Of a stretch of 64,000 nucleotides of DNA, positions 44,026 through 52,314 are shown piece by piece. The notes beneath the pieces were generated by a model. That model was not told the DNA's origin. It saw nothing but the letters and a program-made list of their open reading frames with translations, and ran no database searches. This DNA is from Chitinophaga ginsengisegetis (GTDB taxonomy: Bacteria; Bacteroidota; Bacteroidia; Chitinophagales; Chitinophagaceae). The translations under genes and the position numbers were made by a program. Numbering within the stretch: position 1 is the first letter of the stretch; every line of letters starts with the position of its first letter. The DNA lies in NCBI RefSeq assembly GCF_900168065.1, contig NZ_FUZZ01000003.1, positions 62,001-126,000 on the forward strand. Direction: 5' to 3'.

Positions 44026-44613
44026 TTAGCTTATTTTTACAAAAAAAGCTTTGCCCAGTGTATGATTTACCTCTACCTGTTTTAAGATGCCGTTTTCATA
44101 TTTGAATACATTCTTTTTTCCCTCCGGCAATATAAGCTCATACACGCCCCCTCCCAGCGATTTCACAGGCAGGAAACGGCCCAGCGTTTCAGAAAACACA
44201 CGGCTCAGTTGCCGGGGTTCCATAAAATAAAGATCCGCCACACACTCTTCTATTTCCGTATCTATTACTGATTTTGCGCCGTTAACTATTATCGTGTATT
44301 CCTTACCGTTACGATGGATAGTAGTCTGTTTATCTTCGCCCGATTTACCGGATACCCGTGAAACCTTTGCAGTGGTGAGTACATTATTGCTGTATTCATT
44401 CGCAATGTCGCTGTTGATCTTCGACAACATGATCTGGATCCGTGTTTTGATAATGATGCTTTTGGCGTTTCCGGCGAGCTTGCGGTTAGCTTCAATGGTC
44501 CCTACTGCGTGATTGGCAATACGCACTTCGAAAGTATTGGTTTGGGCTTTTGCCTGTAAAAACAATACAGCTACTGTGAAGGTGATAAACAATAACCTAA
44601 AAAGACTATTCAT
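44026..44613 (-). CDS. DUF6134-like secreted protein
   Basis: 195 aa. The signal peptide is MNSLFRLLFITFTVAVLFLQ, ending at AKAQ. The mature part is a beta-rich domain (NTFEVRIANHAVGTIEANRK, EYTIIVNGAKSVIDTEIEEC, EPRQLSRVFSETLGRFLPVK). Bacteroidota proteins of this shape are grouped as DUF6134, of unknown function and probably periplasmic. It lies downstream of korA but a terminator-like hairpin (44689-44720) separates them, so it is likely transcribed alone. Confidence 0.75.
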   Translation of the reverse strand: MNSLFRLLFITFTVAVLFLQAKAQTNTFEVRIANHAVGTIEANRKLAGNAKSIIIKTRIQIMLSKINSDIANEYSNNVLTTAKVSRVSGKSGEDKQTTIHRNGKEYTIIVNGAKSVIDTEIEECVADLYFMEPRQLSRVFSETLGRFLPVKSLGGGVYELILPEGKKNVFKYENGILKQVEVNHTLGKAFFVKIS

Positions 44614-44688
44614 AATAGTTGACTTAAACTAACAATATTTTCCCGGGGAAGTAGTAGCTGTAAGTGTTCCTCCCATCAAGGAAAATAC

Positions 44689-44720
44689 AAAAAATCCTGC
44701 CACTACGGACAGGATTTTTT
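44689..44720. terminator. Terminator after korA
   Basis: Perfect 11-bp arms (AAAAAATCCTG / CAGGATTTTTT) around a 10-base loop; on the minus strand it ends with TTTTTT, 34 bp beyond the korA stop codon. Confidence 0.8.
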
Positions 44721-44753
44721 ATTGTGTACTTTAAAATAATATACGGCAGTAGC

Positions 44754-46604
44754 TTACGCCAGCATTTCCCTGATCTTTGTGATCAGTTCACCTTTGGTAA
44801 TAGGTACGCCCATAATTTTATGATAGCCCTGTGCATCAATCAGGAACTGATCGCGGATAATTTTGATCAGCTGGCCGTTATTGATTTCAGGAATCAGCAC
44901 TTTATCATAGCTGTGCAGTATTTCGCCCAGGTTTTTAGGGAAAGGACGGATGTAACGGATATGTGCATGCGCTACTTCATGTCCTTCTGCCAGCAGGTCC
45001 AGCACAGCGCTTTTGATGGCGCCATAGGTGGAGCCCCAGCCCAGTACGAGGATCTTTCCTTTTTCCGGACCGAGTTCTATTTTCTGCAACGGAATATGAT
45101 CCGCAATCTTATCTACCTTTTCCTGGCGGATCTTCACCATCAGCTGGTGGTTTTCCGGATCGTAGCTCACGTTACCGGTGATGTTCTGTTTCTCCAGGCC
45201 ACCAATCCGGTGTTCCAGGCCAGGTGTACCGGGTACTGCCCAGGGGCGCACCAGGTTTTCATCGCGGTGATAGGGCAGGAATTGTTCCTCTCCTTCTTCC
45301 AGTCCCTTCTTGAATTTCACTTCAATTGCGGGCAGGTCGGCAGCTTTAGGGAAGCGCCACGGTTCAGAACCGTTGGCGATATAGCCATCACTGAGGAAAA
45401 TAACCGGGGTCATGTGCTTTACAGAGATCCGGAAGGCTTCAAATACCGCCTCGAAGCAGTCTGCCGGTGTGGATGCAGAAACAATTGGCATCGGGCACTC
45501 TCCGTTACGGCCATAATATGCCTGTAACAGGTCGGACTGTTCCGTTTTGGTAGGCAACCCGGTAGAAGGGCCACCACGCTGAATATCAACGATCATTAAA
45601 GGTATTTCCAGCATTACTGCCAGTCCCATTGCTTCACCTTTCAGTGCCATACCGGGGCCGGAGGTAGTGGTAACGCCCATATGACCGCCGTAGGAGGCGC
45701 CAATGGCGGAGGTGATCCCCGCAATTTCGTCTTCCGCCTGGAAGGTACGGATACCAAAATTCTTGAAGCGGCTCAGTTCATGCAGGATATCGGAAGCCGG
45801 TGTGATCGGGTAAGTACCGAGGAACAGGGGCAGGTTTGCTTTCTGCGATGCTGCCACCAGGCCATAAGCCAGGGCGGTGTTACCGGTGATACTGCGGTAA
45901 GTACCAGGTTCCATCCGTGCCTTTTCCACGCGATAGCGGGTGGTAAAGGCTTCTACGGTATCAGCAAAGTTGTAGCCGGCATGCAGTACTTTCAGGTTAC
46001 TGTCCAGGATATCCGGTTTTTTGCCGAATTTCTCTTTCAGGAACACTTCTGTATTTTCCATGTTACGGTCGTACAGCCAGTAGAGGAATCCCAGCACAAA
46101 CATGTTTTTTGCACGGTCTTTCTCTTTCATACCCAGGGTAGTATCCTTCAGCGCTTCGCGCGTCATTTTGGTTACATCCATTGTATGCAGCTGATATGGC
46201 GCCAGGGAACCATCTTCCAGCGGATTTACGCCTTCCGGGTAATTGGCGAGGCGAAGGTTTTTAGCATCAAAACCATCGGTATTGGCGAGGATAATGCCGC
46301 CTTTTTTAAGTCCTTTCAGGTTAGCCTTCAATGCTGCCGCGTTCATCACTACCAGCACATCGCAGGCGTCGCCCGGGGTGAATATTCTGTTAGAAGAAAA
46401 GTGTAGCTGGAAACCGCTCACGCCGGGTAATGTACCTATCGGGGCACGGATCTCCGCCGGAAAATCGGGGAATGTGCTCAGGTCATTACCGAATAATGCG
46501 GTATTGTTTGAAAACTGGGTACCTGTTAACTGCATCCCGTCTCCACTGTCGCCTGCAAATTTTATCACTACATCCTCCAGCTGTTGAATCGAAGTATTAG
46601 GCAT
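44754..46604 (-). CDS. korA: 2-oxoacid:acceptor oxidoreductase, fused gamma-alpha subunit
   Basis: 616 aa. The N-terminal gamma domain (about 1-195) has DVVIKFAGDSGDGMQLTGTQ and FPAEIRAPIGTLPGVSGFQ. The alpha domain begins GNTALAYGLVAASQKANLPL and includes GTYPITPASDILHEL, TTTSGPGMALKGEAMGLA and QRGGPSTGLPTKTEQSD, all typical of KorA-type 2-oxoglutarate:ferredoxin oxidoreductases. It should pair with a TPP-binding beta subunit (KorB) to convert 2-oxoglutarate and CoA to succinyl-CoA. No beta subunit is adjacent on either side; see findings. Start ATG 46604, with a candidate promoter about 100 bp upstream. Confidence 0.94.
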   Translation of the reverse strand: MPNTSIQQLEDVVIKFAGDSGDGMQLTGTQFSNNTALFGNDLSTFPDFPAEIRAPIGTLPGVSGFQLHFSSNRIFTPGDACDVLVVMNAAALKANLKGLKKGGIILANTDGFDAKNLRLANYPEGVNPLEDGSLAPYQLHTMDVTKMTREALKDTTLGMKEKDRAKNMFVLGFLYWLYDRNMENTEVFLKEKFGKKPDILDSNLKVLHAGYNFADTVEAFTTRYRVEKARMEPGTYRSITGNTALAYGLVAASQKANLPLFLGTYPITPASDILHELSRFKNFGIRTFQAEDEIAGITSAIGASYGGHMGVTTTSGPGMALKGEAMGLAVMLEIPLMIVDIQRGGPSTGLPTKTEQSDLLQAYYGRNGECPMPIVSASTPADCFEAVFEAFRISVKHMTPVIFLSDGYIANGSEPWRFPKAADLPAIEVKFKKGLEEGEEQFLPYHRDENLVRPWAVPGTPGLEHRIGGLEKQNITGNVSYDPENHQLMVKIRQEKVDKIADHIPLQKIELGPEKGKILVLGWGSTYGAIKSAVLDLLAEGHEVAHAHIRYIRPFPKNLGEILHSYDKVLIPEINNGQLIKIIRDQFLIDAQGYHKIMGVPITKGELITKIREMLA

Positions 46605-46702
46605 CTATTTATTCTTTTTAAGATATTCTTTTTAAAGATGTAAATTTAGGTAATCGGGAGGTAGGAACCCACAGCCCTGCAATATTATTCCCGATCCGAT
46701 TA

Positions 46703-46710
46703 CAAAAGTA
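46703..46710 (-). promoter_or_regulatory. Candidate -7 element of korA
   Basis: TACTTTTG on the minus strand matches TAnnTTTG; it would give a leader of about 95 bases. No clear -33 element. Confidence 0.4.
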
Positions 46711-46801
46711 CACAACTTTAGTAGACTATTCTTGCCGGAATAAAGCATTCCCATTACTTATAGTTATGGCTGATAACGGGAAGTTATGGTTATAGAAATG
46801 C

Positions 46802-46809
46802 TAATTTTG
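46802..46809 (+). promoter_or_regulatory. Candidate -7 element of the BI-1 gene
   Basis: TAATTTTG matches TAnnTTTG and lies 76 bases before the ATG at 46886. The surrounding region holds nothing else recognisable. Confidence 0.4.
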
Positions 46810-46885
46810 CCCTTTTTCAGTGGTATAACTATCCCTGATATCAAATCAAATCGTATTTTTAACCCATAAATTTAAACTATACTTT

Positions 46886-47626
46886 ATGGCACTCTTTCAA
46901 TCGAACAACCCTGTACTGAAGCAAAGTGTATTTGATAAAGCGCCTCACATCGCAGGGGAGACCATGACCATCCGTGGAACCGTTAACAAAATGTCTTTTA
47001 TGCTCCTGCTGTTAATGGCGGCTGCAGTTTTTTCCTGGGGAGAATTTTACAGAAATAGCGGCAGCGTAATGCCATTGGCATTTGGTGGCGCCATCGGTGG
47101 ATTTATACTGGCATTGGTAATTATTTTCAAAAAAGAATGGTCGGCTTACCTGGCCCCCGCATACGCGATAGCAGAAGGTTTATTCCTGGGTGCTATTTCC
47201 GCCATGTTTGAAACCAAATGGCCTGGCATTGTGATGCAATCCGTAGGTTTAACCTTTGGTACTTTCATTGCCATGCTGATCCTCTATCGCACAGGAGTGA
47301 TCCGGGCAACGGAGCGTTTTAAATCAATTGTGATGACTGCCACCCTGGGTATCGGTATCTTTTACCTGATCGCCATTGTATTGCGCATGTTTAATATAGA
47401 GATGCCGCTGATTCACAGCAGTGGTACCTTTGGAATCATATTTTCCCTGGTGGTGGTAGCTATTGCGGCCCTGAACCTGATCATGGATTTCGATATGATA
47501 GAACAGGGAGCTTTACAGGGCGCACCTAAGTATTTTGAGTGGTATGCCTCCTTTGGTCTGATGGTGACACTGGTATGGTTATACCTGGAAATACTGCGCC
47601 TCATGAGCAAGTTAAACAGAAGATAA
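46886..47626 (+). CDS. Bax inhibitor-1 / YccA-family membrane protein
   Basis: 246 aa with about seven membrane segments (MLLLLMAAAVFSWGEFYR, AFGGAIGGFILALVIIF, PAYAIAEGLFLGAISAMFE and others). The family phrases PAYAIAEGLFLGAIS and MDFDMIEQGALQGAPKYFEW match the YetJ-like bacterial branch, where a related protein acts as a pH-sensitive calcium leak. The aspartate pair in DFDMIEQG is kept. It is a single gene followed by a strong terminator. Function in this organism is unknown. Confidence 0.92.
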   Translation: MALFQSNNPVLKQSVFDKAPHIAGETMTIRGTVNKMSFMLLLLMAAAVFSWGEFYRNSGSVMPLAFGGAIGGFILALVIIFKKEWSAYLAPAYAIAEGLFLGAISAMFETKWPGIVMQSVGLTFGTFIAMLILYRTGVIRATERFKSIVMTATLGIGIFYLIAIVLRMFNIEMPLIHSSGTFGIIFSLVVVAIAALNLIMDFDMIEQGALQGAPKYFEWYASFGLMVTLVWLYLEILRLMSKLNRR

Positions 47627-47650
47627 GTATTACAGATACAAACGTCATAG

Positions 47651-47681
47651 AAAGGCCGCCACAGCGTATGTGGCGGCCTTT
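47651..47681 (+). terminator. Terminator of the BI-1 gene
   Basis: A perfect 13-bp stem (AAAGGCCGCCACA / TGTGGCGGCCTTT) with a 5-base loop followed by CTTTTT, 24 bp past the stop codon. Confidence 0.92.
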
Positions 47682-47887
47682 CTTTTTAAATATATGTTCC
47701 ATTGTTTTTGTTAATGTCTTCCAAAAAATATGTTAAATGGCAAGGCTCCAAAACAGTATGGCATCGTAATTGCAAAATCGGGCTATAACAACAAGTTCTT
47801 TTACATCTTAAAACAGTAATAAAAAAAATGCTAACACCTTTACTTACCATGTAACCTTTATTGTTAAACCGTTTAAAATTGTAAGCT

Positions 47888-48205
47888 ATGAAGAAGATAA
47901 AAGTAAGCATGTTAGCACTTGCAGCTGTGGCGATTGGAGCCTTCGCATTTAAGGGCGTTGATGGTGGATCCATAGCAGGTAAAGTAACACCGGCAGATGG
48001 GGCTACTGAAGCCTGGGCCATTCAGGGAACAGATACATTAAAATCGCCTGTTACTGATGGCGCATTTAGTTTTCAGGCAGCGAAGGCCGGTGCGTATACC
48101 GTTATAGTAGGAGCGAAAGCGCCGTATAAGCCTGCAACTGTTACAGATGTTAAAGTGGAGGATGGAAAATCCACTGATTTAGGAGAAATTAAATTAGCAC
48201 ATTAA
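47888..48205 (+). CDS. Small secreted carboxypeptidase-regulatory-like domain protein
   Basis: 105 aa. The signal peptide is KKIKVSMLALAAVAIGAFAF. The mature 80 residues form a single CarboxypepD-reg-like / cna-B-type sandwich: GGSIAGKVTPADGATEAWAI, then FSFQAAKAGAYTVIVGAKAP and VEDGKSTDLGEIKLAH. Such stand-alone domains are often secreted in Bacteroidota; the role is unknown. It lies between two terminators and is transcribed alone. The 5' region of about 200 bp is AT-rich and gives no exact promoter match. Confidence 0.8.
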   Translation: MKKIKVSMLALAAVAIGAFAFKGVDGGSIAGKVTPADGATEAWAIQGTDTLKSPVTDGAFSFQAAKAGAYTVIVGAKAPYKPATVTDVKVEDGKSTDLGEIKLAH

Positions 48206-48243
48206 ACAAGAGCAATAGTTTGTTTTCATAGGGGTTAATCAAA

Positions 48244-48275
48244 AAGCCGGTTCCGTACGTCTGTACGGCCGGCTT
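48244..48275 (+). terminator. Terminator after the small secreted protein
   Basis: AAGCCGG plus CCGTAC pair with GTACGG plus CCGGCTT around a 4-base loop, with a two-base bulge on the left arm, and then TCTTTC. It lies about 40 bp past the stop codon. Confidence 0.65.
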
Positions 48276-48389
48276 CTTTCATTTATAGCCTTCCTGTCTT
48301 CCCCCAAAAACTATCTTTTTTCACCCCATAGGGGTAAGTGTTTCTCTAAACGTCATTTCTTTAAGCACCCCTTTTTTAAAATGATGTTT

Positions 48390-49136
48390 ATGAAAAAGCA
48401 GTTTATTATAACGTATACAAGTTTGAGTATTGGATGGCTGCTGCTGATGATTGCCATCTTTAGCATTATTTTATCCGGCTGTACCAAAGAAAACATTTCG
48501 GGCTCCGGTAATGTGGTAACGGAAACCCGCACCACAGACCCTTTTACGGATGTGGACATATCAGGACCATTTGAGGTACACCTGTTGCAGGAAAACAACG
48601 CGAAGGTGGAAATAAAAGCGGAAGACAATATTATAGGCGTGATAGAAACAGGCATGCGCAGCAACACCTTATTCGTCCGGGTAAAAAACGGGGTCAATAT
48701 CCGGCATCATCAGCCCATGAAAGTATATGTTCACAATCCTCTTTTTCAACGGGTAAAATTTGATGGTTCGGGATCCTTAGATAATCAGGATACCATACAT
48801 ACTTCCTTATTTAAGTATGAACTAAACGGCAGTGCCGATGCGGCGCTTATACTGGATGCTGCCACTCTTAACACTACTATCAACGGTTCGGGCAACATTA
48901 ACATGCGTGGATTTGCCGGCTCGCTGAGCAGTGATATCAATGGCAGCGGCAACATTGCCGCAATGAACCTGGAAGTACAAAATGCCAGTATTACTATCCG
49001 TGGTTCCGGCGGGCATGGCGTGTATGTAAGGAAAAACCTGGACGCCAGGATCTATGGCAGCGGAAATATTGTTTATACCGGTGAAGCGAAAGTGGTAGCG
49101 GAGGTAAAGGGTTCCGGTAAGGTAGTAAAGCAGTAA
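48390..49136 (+). CDS. Head GIN domain (DUF2807) lipoprotein
   Basis: 248 aa from ATG 48390 (MKKQFII); two earlier in-frame ATGs at 48381 and 48384 only add three residues. The lipobox is IILSGC. The body is the repeated DUF2807 beta-helix: SGSGNVVTETRTTDPFTDVD, ISGPFEVHLLQ, FDGSGSLDN, NGSGNINMRG, NGSGNIAAMN, RGSGGHGVYV and IYGSGNIVY, with the G-S-G-N repeat at each turn. It is probably an outer-membrane or surface-facing lipoprotein. It is monocistronic, with its own terminator. Confidence 0.9.
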   Translation: MKKQFIITYTSLSIGWLLLMIAIFSIILSGCTKENISGSGNVVTETRTTDPFTDVDISGPFEVHLLQENNAKVEIKAEDNIIGVIETGMRSNTLFVRVKNGVNIRHHQPMKVYVHNPLFQRVKFDGSGSLDNQDTIHTSLFKYELNGSADAALILDAATLNTTINGSGNINMRGFAGSLSSDINGSGNIAAMNLEVQNASITIRGSGGHGVYVRKNLDARIYGSGNIVYTGEAKVVAEVKGSGKVVKQ

Positions 49137-49187
49137 TGATGTAAACTTCGTATATCCTACACTGTTATACTGTCTGTGTTTAAAATG

Positions 49188-49217
49188 AAAAGGCCCCTGC
49201 ACTTGCAGGGGCCTTTT
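49188..49217. terminator. Terminator between the GIN gene and the RGG-2H gene
   Basis: A perfect 13-bp stem (AAAAGGCCCCTGC / GCAGGGGCCTTTT) with a 4-base loop. A/T tracts on both sides allow it to serve the convergent genes on both strands. Confidence 0.92.
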
Positions 49218-49240
49218 ATTATTTTAAAGATGGGCATTTA

Positions 49241-50647
49241 TCAGGCGCCACCTAATTTGCATTTCTGCAGCACTTCCCATGATTTACCGTTGTGACGGAG
49301 GAAGTAGAGGTTGTTTACTTTAAAAGTAGCCTCGTATTCCTTGTTCTCATATTCAGGCCATGCTTTGTTGAACTGATCATCTTCCAGATCTTTAAATGCC
49401 ACGGTAACGTGTGGGGTAAATCCTGTACGTGCCAGCATGGTGCTGAAGCCAAATTCCTTACGCAGGAAGTTGATCAGCTGACGGTGCATAGCAGACATGG
49501 TTTCACTTTTTTCCACGTTGATGAACAGTACACGGTTCTGTTTATTCGGGAAAGTACCGAAGCCTTTCAGGGAAACTTCGAAAGGCGCCTGTGTTTTGGC
49601 AAATTCCGTCAGTTCATCACAGAAAGCTTTTTCCAATGCCGGATCAGCAGTGAAAGGTACCTGCAGGGTAATATGTGGCAGCACTTTCAGTGCGTACATA
49701 GGACCGTATTGTTCTGCAAATTCCTGTTTGATCTTTATAATTTCTTTACCTACTTCTGCAGTTGGCAGCAGTGCGATAAAGTATATTTTGTTATCTGGTT
49801 TTGGCTCAAAGCGTTGAGGTCTTCCACCTTGTCTTGGAGCGCCGCCGCCACGGTATCCACCGCCGCCGCCACCGCCGCGATTGTAACCACCGCCACCGCC
49901 GCCGCGATCGTAACCACCGCCGCCACCGCCGCGATTGTAACCACCGCCGCCACCGCCGCGATCGTAACCACCGCCGCCACCGCCGCGATTGTAACCACCA
50001 CCGCCGCCGCCACGGTCGTATCCACCACCGCCGCTTCCGCCGCGATCGTATCCACCGCCGCCACCGCCGCGATTATAACCACCGCCGCCACCGCCACGGT
50101 CGTATCCACCACCGCCGCTTCCGCCGCGATCGTATCCACCACCGCCACTACCGCCGCCGTAGCCACCACCACCACGGTCGTAGCCTCCGCCACCGCCGCC
50201 GCGATCGTATCCACCGCCGCCACTGCCGCCGCCGTAACCACCACCACCGCGGTTGTAGCCACCACCGCCGCTTCCGCCGCGATCGTATCCACCACCACCG
50301 TTGTAGCCGCCACCTGCGCCATCACGGTTGTAATTGCTGCCACCACCATCTCGGTTGTAGCCACCACCACTGCCGCCATCACGGTTGTAACCACCACTTC
50401 CGCCTTCACGGTTGTAGCCGCCACCTGTGCCGCCATCACGATTGTAGTCTGTGCGCGGACGATATCCGCCTTCTCGATTGTAACCAGTGCGCCCTTCTGA
50501 GCCACCACTGTTGTAGTCGGGTTTGCCGCCTTCCCGCTCGTTATTTAAATTGGGTTTGTCATCGCCTTTCTCCTTATTGGGATCATTCTCTTTGTTGGTA
50601 TCAGAAGAATAAGGCCTGCGGGGGCGTTCGTTTCTCTCAAAAGTCAT
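49241..50647 (-). CDS. 2H phosphoesterase (2'-5' RNA ligase-like) with long RGG-rich N-terminal tail
   Basis: 468 aa in two very different halves. Residues 1-70 are charged and disordered-looking. Residues about 55-275 are a low-complexity tail with about twenty Y-[N/D]-R-[E/D/G] units spaced by glycines, grading from NREGG/NRDGG to YDRGGGGGG and YNRGGGGGG toward its end. Residues 283-468 form a 2H phosphoesterase domain with both catalytic motifs, H325-I-T327 (LPHITLQV) and H413-V-T415 (TPHVTVAF). The family hydrolyses or ligates 2'-5' RNA links or cyclic phosphates. An RGG-like tail usually means RNA binding and condensate formation. The gene starts nine bases after kynU on the same strand. 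Confidence 0.88.
   Translation of the reverse strand: MTFERNERPRRPYSSDTNKENDPNKEKGDDKPNLNNEREGGKPDYNSGGSEGRTGYNREGGYRPRTDYNRDGGTGGGYNREGGSGGYNRDGGSGGGYNRDGGGSNYNRDGAGGGYNGGGGYDRGGSGGGGYNRGGGGYGGGSGGGGYDRGGGGGGYDRGGGGYGGGSGGGGYDRGGSGGGGYDRGGGGGGYNRGGGGGGYDRGGSGGGGYDRGGGGGGYNRGGGGGGYDRGGGGGGYNRGGGGGGYDRGGGGGGYNRGGGGGGGYRGGGAPRQGGRPQRFEPKPDNKIYFIALLPTAEVGKEIIKIKQEFAEQYGPMYALKVLPHITLQVPFTADPALEKAFCDELTEFAKTQAPFEVSLKGFGTFPNKQNRVLFINVEKSETMSAMHRQLINFLRKEFGFSTMLARTGFTPHVTVAFKDLEDDQFNKAWPEYENKEYEATFKVNNLYFLRHNGKSWEVLQKCKLGGA
49822..50440. repeat. GC-rich 27-bp-type coding repeat inside the RGG-2H gene
   Basis: The segment encoding the glycine-rich tail is built of repeating 18-27-base units (on the minus strand GGTGGTTACGATCGCGGC and variants). 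It is nearly free of stops on both strands, which produces several long meaningless opposite-strand frames. Units near 49860-50110 are the most alike, units near 50300-50440 the most diverged, suggesting that the array has grown at its downstream end. Confidence 0.85.
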
Positions 50648-50656
50648 CTTACTTAA

Positions 50657-51925
50657 TTAAGCGTTTGAAGCAATATTAGCTATGATTTCATAAAAATGAA
50701 ATACGTCCTGATAGGAGTTATATAAGGGTGCCGGTGATACCCTGATAACTCCGGGCTCTCTCCAGTCAACGATTATACCGGCATCGGTCATCCGTTGATG
50801 TATCTCTTTACCTTTGTCTAGGAACAACAAAGATAACTGAGCGCCGCGTTCATTACAATTTTTCGGTGTTATAATCTGGAAATTTATGCCTTTTAACTGT
50901 TGCAAAAGAAATTCAAGATAATTGGTCATTCCTTCACTTTTGATACGTAAAGCGCCGATACCGGCCGCTTCAAATAATTCCAGGGATGCTTTCAGGCTAA
51001 CCATGTTAAACACCTGAGCGGTGCTCTGTTGCCATCCTTCAGCTTCTTTTTTAGGCACAAACCCTTTTTCCATTTTAAAACGTGCACTCTCTTCATTGCC
51101 CCACCAGCCACCCAGTCTAAGAAAATTACGGTTGCTGGCGTGTTTCTCATGCACAAATGCGCCTCCTACTGCGCCGGGACCACCATTCAGGTACTTATAT
51201 GAGCACCAAACGGCAAAATCTACTTCCCAATTGTGCAATTCTACCGGTATATTTCCTGCTACGTGTGCCAGGTCGAAACCTGCGTAAGCGCCGGCCTTAT
51301 GCGCAGCTGCTGTTATAGCGGGTATATCAAAAAACTGTCCGGTATAATAGTTTATACCTCCAAACAAAACCAATGCTAAGCTATCACTTTCTGTGTTAAT
51401 AATCTCTAAAATATCTTCCAATCTTATCAAATGTTCTCCGGGTCGCGGGGAAACTTCTATGATGGCACTTTCCGGATCGTAGCCGTGGAACTTTACCTGG
51501 GTTTCAACTGCGTACTGATCGCTCGGAAAAGCCCCTGCTTCCATTAACACTTTAAACCGCTGTTTGTTTGGCCGGTAAAAACTAAGCATCATCAAATGCA
51601 GATTCACCGTCAGCGTATTCATCACCGTCAGCTCCTGCTGACTTGCACCCAAAATCGCCGTTAAAGGCTTACTGCAATACTGCTGATAATATAACCATGG
51701 GTTCTTAGCCTCCCAATACCCCTCTACCGCACATTGTTGCCAATCCGCCAACTCCTGTTCTATCGCCGATTTCACATTTTTCGACTGCAATCCGAGCGAG
51801 TTGCCACATAAATAAATAGCATCCTTTCCGTTACGTTGTGGAAAATAAAACTGGTCTCTGAATTTGTTTAAGGGATCCTGTTGGTCCTTCTCCTTAGCAA
51901 ACGCTAATGATGCTACATACTCCAT
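50657..51925 (-). CDS. kynU: Kynureninase
   Basis: 422 aa. A PLP enzyme that cleaves kynurenine to anthranilate or 3-hydroxykynurenine to 3-hydroxyanthranilate (tryptophan breakdown or NAD synthesis). Visible motifs: YLCGNSLGLQSKNVK, FGGINYYTGQFFDI, GFDLAHVAGNIP, the PLP Lys in WCSYKYLNGGPGAVGGAFVH, and RLGGWWGNEESARFKME. It starts at ATG 51925. The other kynurenine genes (kmo, haao, tdo) are not in the window. It is followed after nine bases by the RGG-2H gene, so both should be on one mRNA. Confidence 0.96.
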   Translation of the reverse strand: MEYVASLAFAKEKDQQDPLNKFRDQFYFPQRNGKDAIYLCGNSLGLQSKNVKSAIEQELADWQQCAVEGYWEAKNPWLYYQQYCSKPLTAILGASQQELTVMNTLTVNLHLMMLSFYRPNKQRFKVLMEAGAFPSDQYAVETQVKFHGYDPESAIIEVSPRPGEHLIRLEDILEIINTESDSLALVLFGGINYYTGQFFDIPAITAAAHKAGAYAGFDLAHVAGNIPVELHNWEVDFAVWCSYKYLNGGPGAVGGAFVHEKHASNRNFLRLGGWWGNEESARFKMEKGFVPKKEAEGWQQSTAQVFNMVSLKASLELFEAAGIGALRIKSEGMTNYLEFLLQQLKGINFQIITPKNCNERGAQLSLLFLDKGKEIHQRMTDAGIIVDWREPGVIRVSPAPLYNSYQDVFHFYEIIANIASNA

Positions 51926-52314
51926 GGTCTTCCAATCTTTCGCCTTAGTATTCTTTTAATGGCGGTGCTGCTATTGTCAAGAAAGCTGTGCTGATTATCT
52001 TATTTCTCTACTTACTGATTATTACAGGCTAAATGCCCTAACTGTTCAAAACAGGTGTCTCTTATTATATATTATCTCTTATTTTATCATATGGCATATA
52101 AGGCTAAGGCTGTATATGGCTAGTAACGTGTCAACAACTGTCTGAGGGGTCAAAAGTAATAAAGGCTTTCCAAATGCCACTCATTCCAAATGTTAAAATT
52201 TGTTAATGAAAGAAAAAAAGTCTTTCCGGCCGTAATATACGAAAAAAATCCGTCCCGAAGAATCGGGACGGAGACTGTTAACCTACAACTGTTACACTGT
52301 ATTGAAAAAAAAAC
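51926..52314. other. 389-bp intergenic region upstream of kynU and downstream of the RND gene
   Basis: No gene is visible. It holds AT-rich direct repeats (TCTCTTATTATATATTA and TCTCTTATTTTATCATA near 52060-52090), a GGCTAAGGCTGTATATGGCTA stretch and, at 52151-52158 on the minus strand, TACTTTTG, a TAnnTTTG match that would give kynU a leader of about 220 bases. The right end holds the RND-operon terminator at 52249-52272. The length of the gap before kynU leaves room for a regulatory leader, but no known riboswitch is recognised. Confidence 0.45.
52249..52272 (-). terminator. Terminator of the RND efflux operon
   Basis: Read on the minus strand: a perfect 10-bp stem (TCCGTCCCGA / TCGGGACGGA) with a 4-base loop, directly followed by seven T residues. 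It lies 43 bp beyond the stop codon at 52315. Confidence 0.92.

Noticed and set aside
49292..50679. Several long open frames on the plus strand and in the second minus frame opposite the RGG-2H gene
   Set aside because: They are products of the GC-rich repeat (runs of His/Arg or Ala/Thr/Val) and lose sense outside it. The 2H domain with both HxT motifs fixes the real frame.
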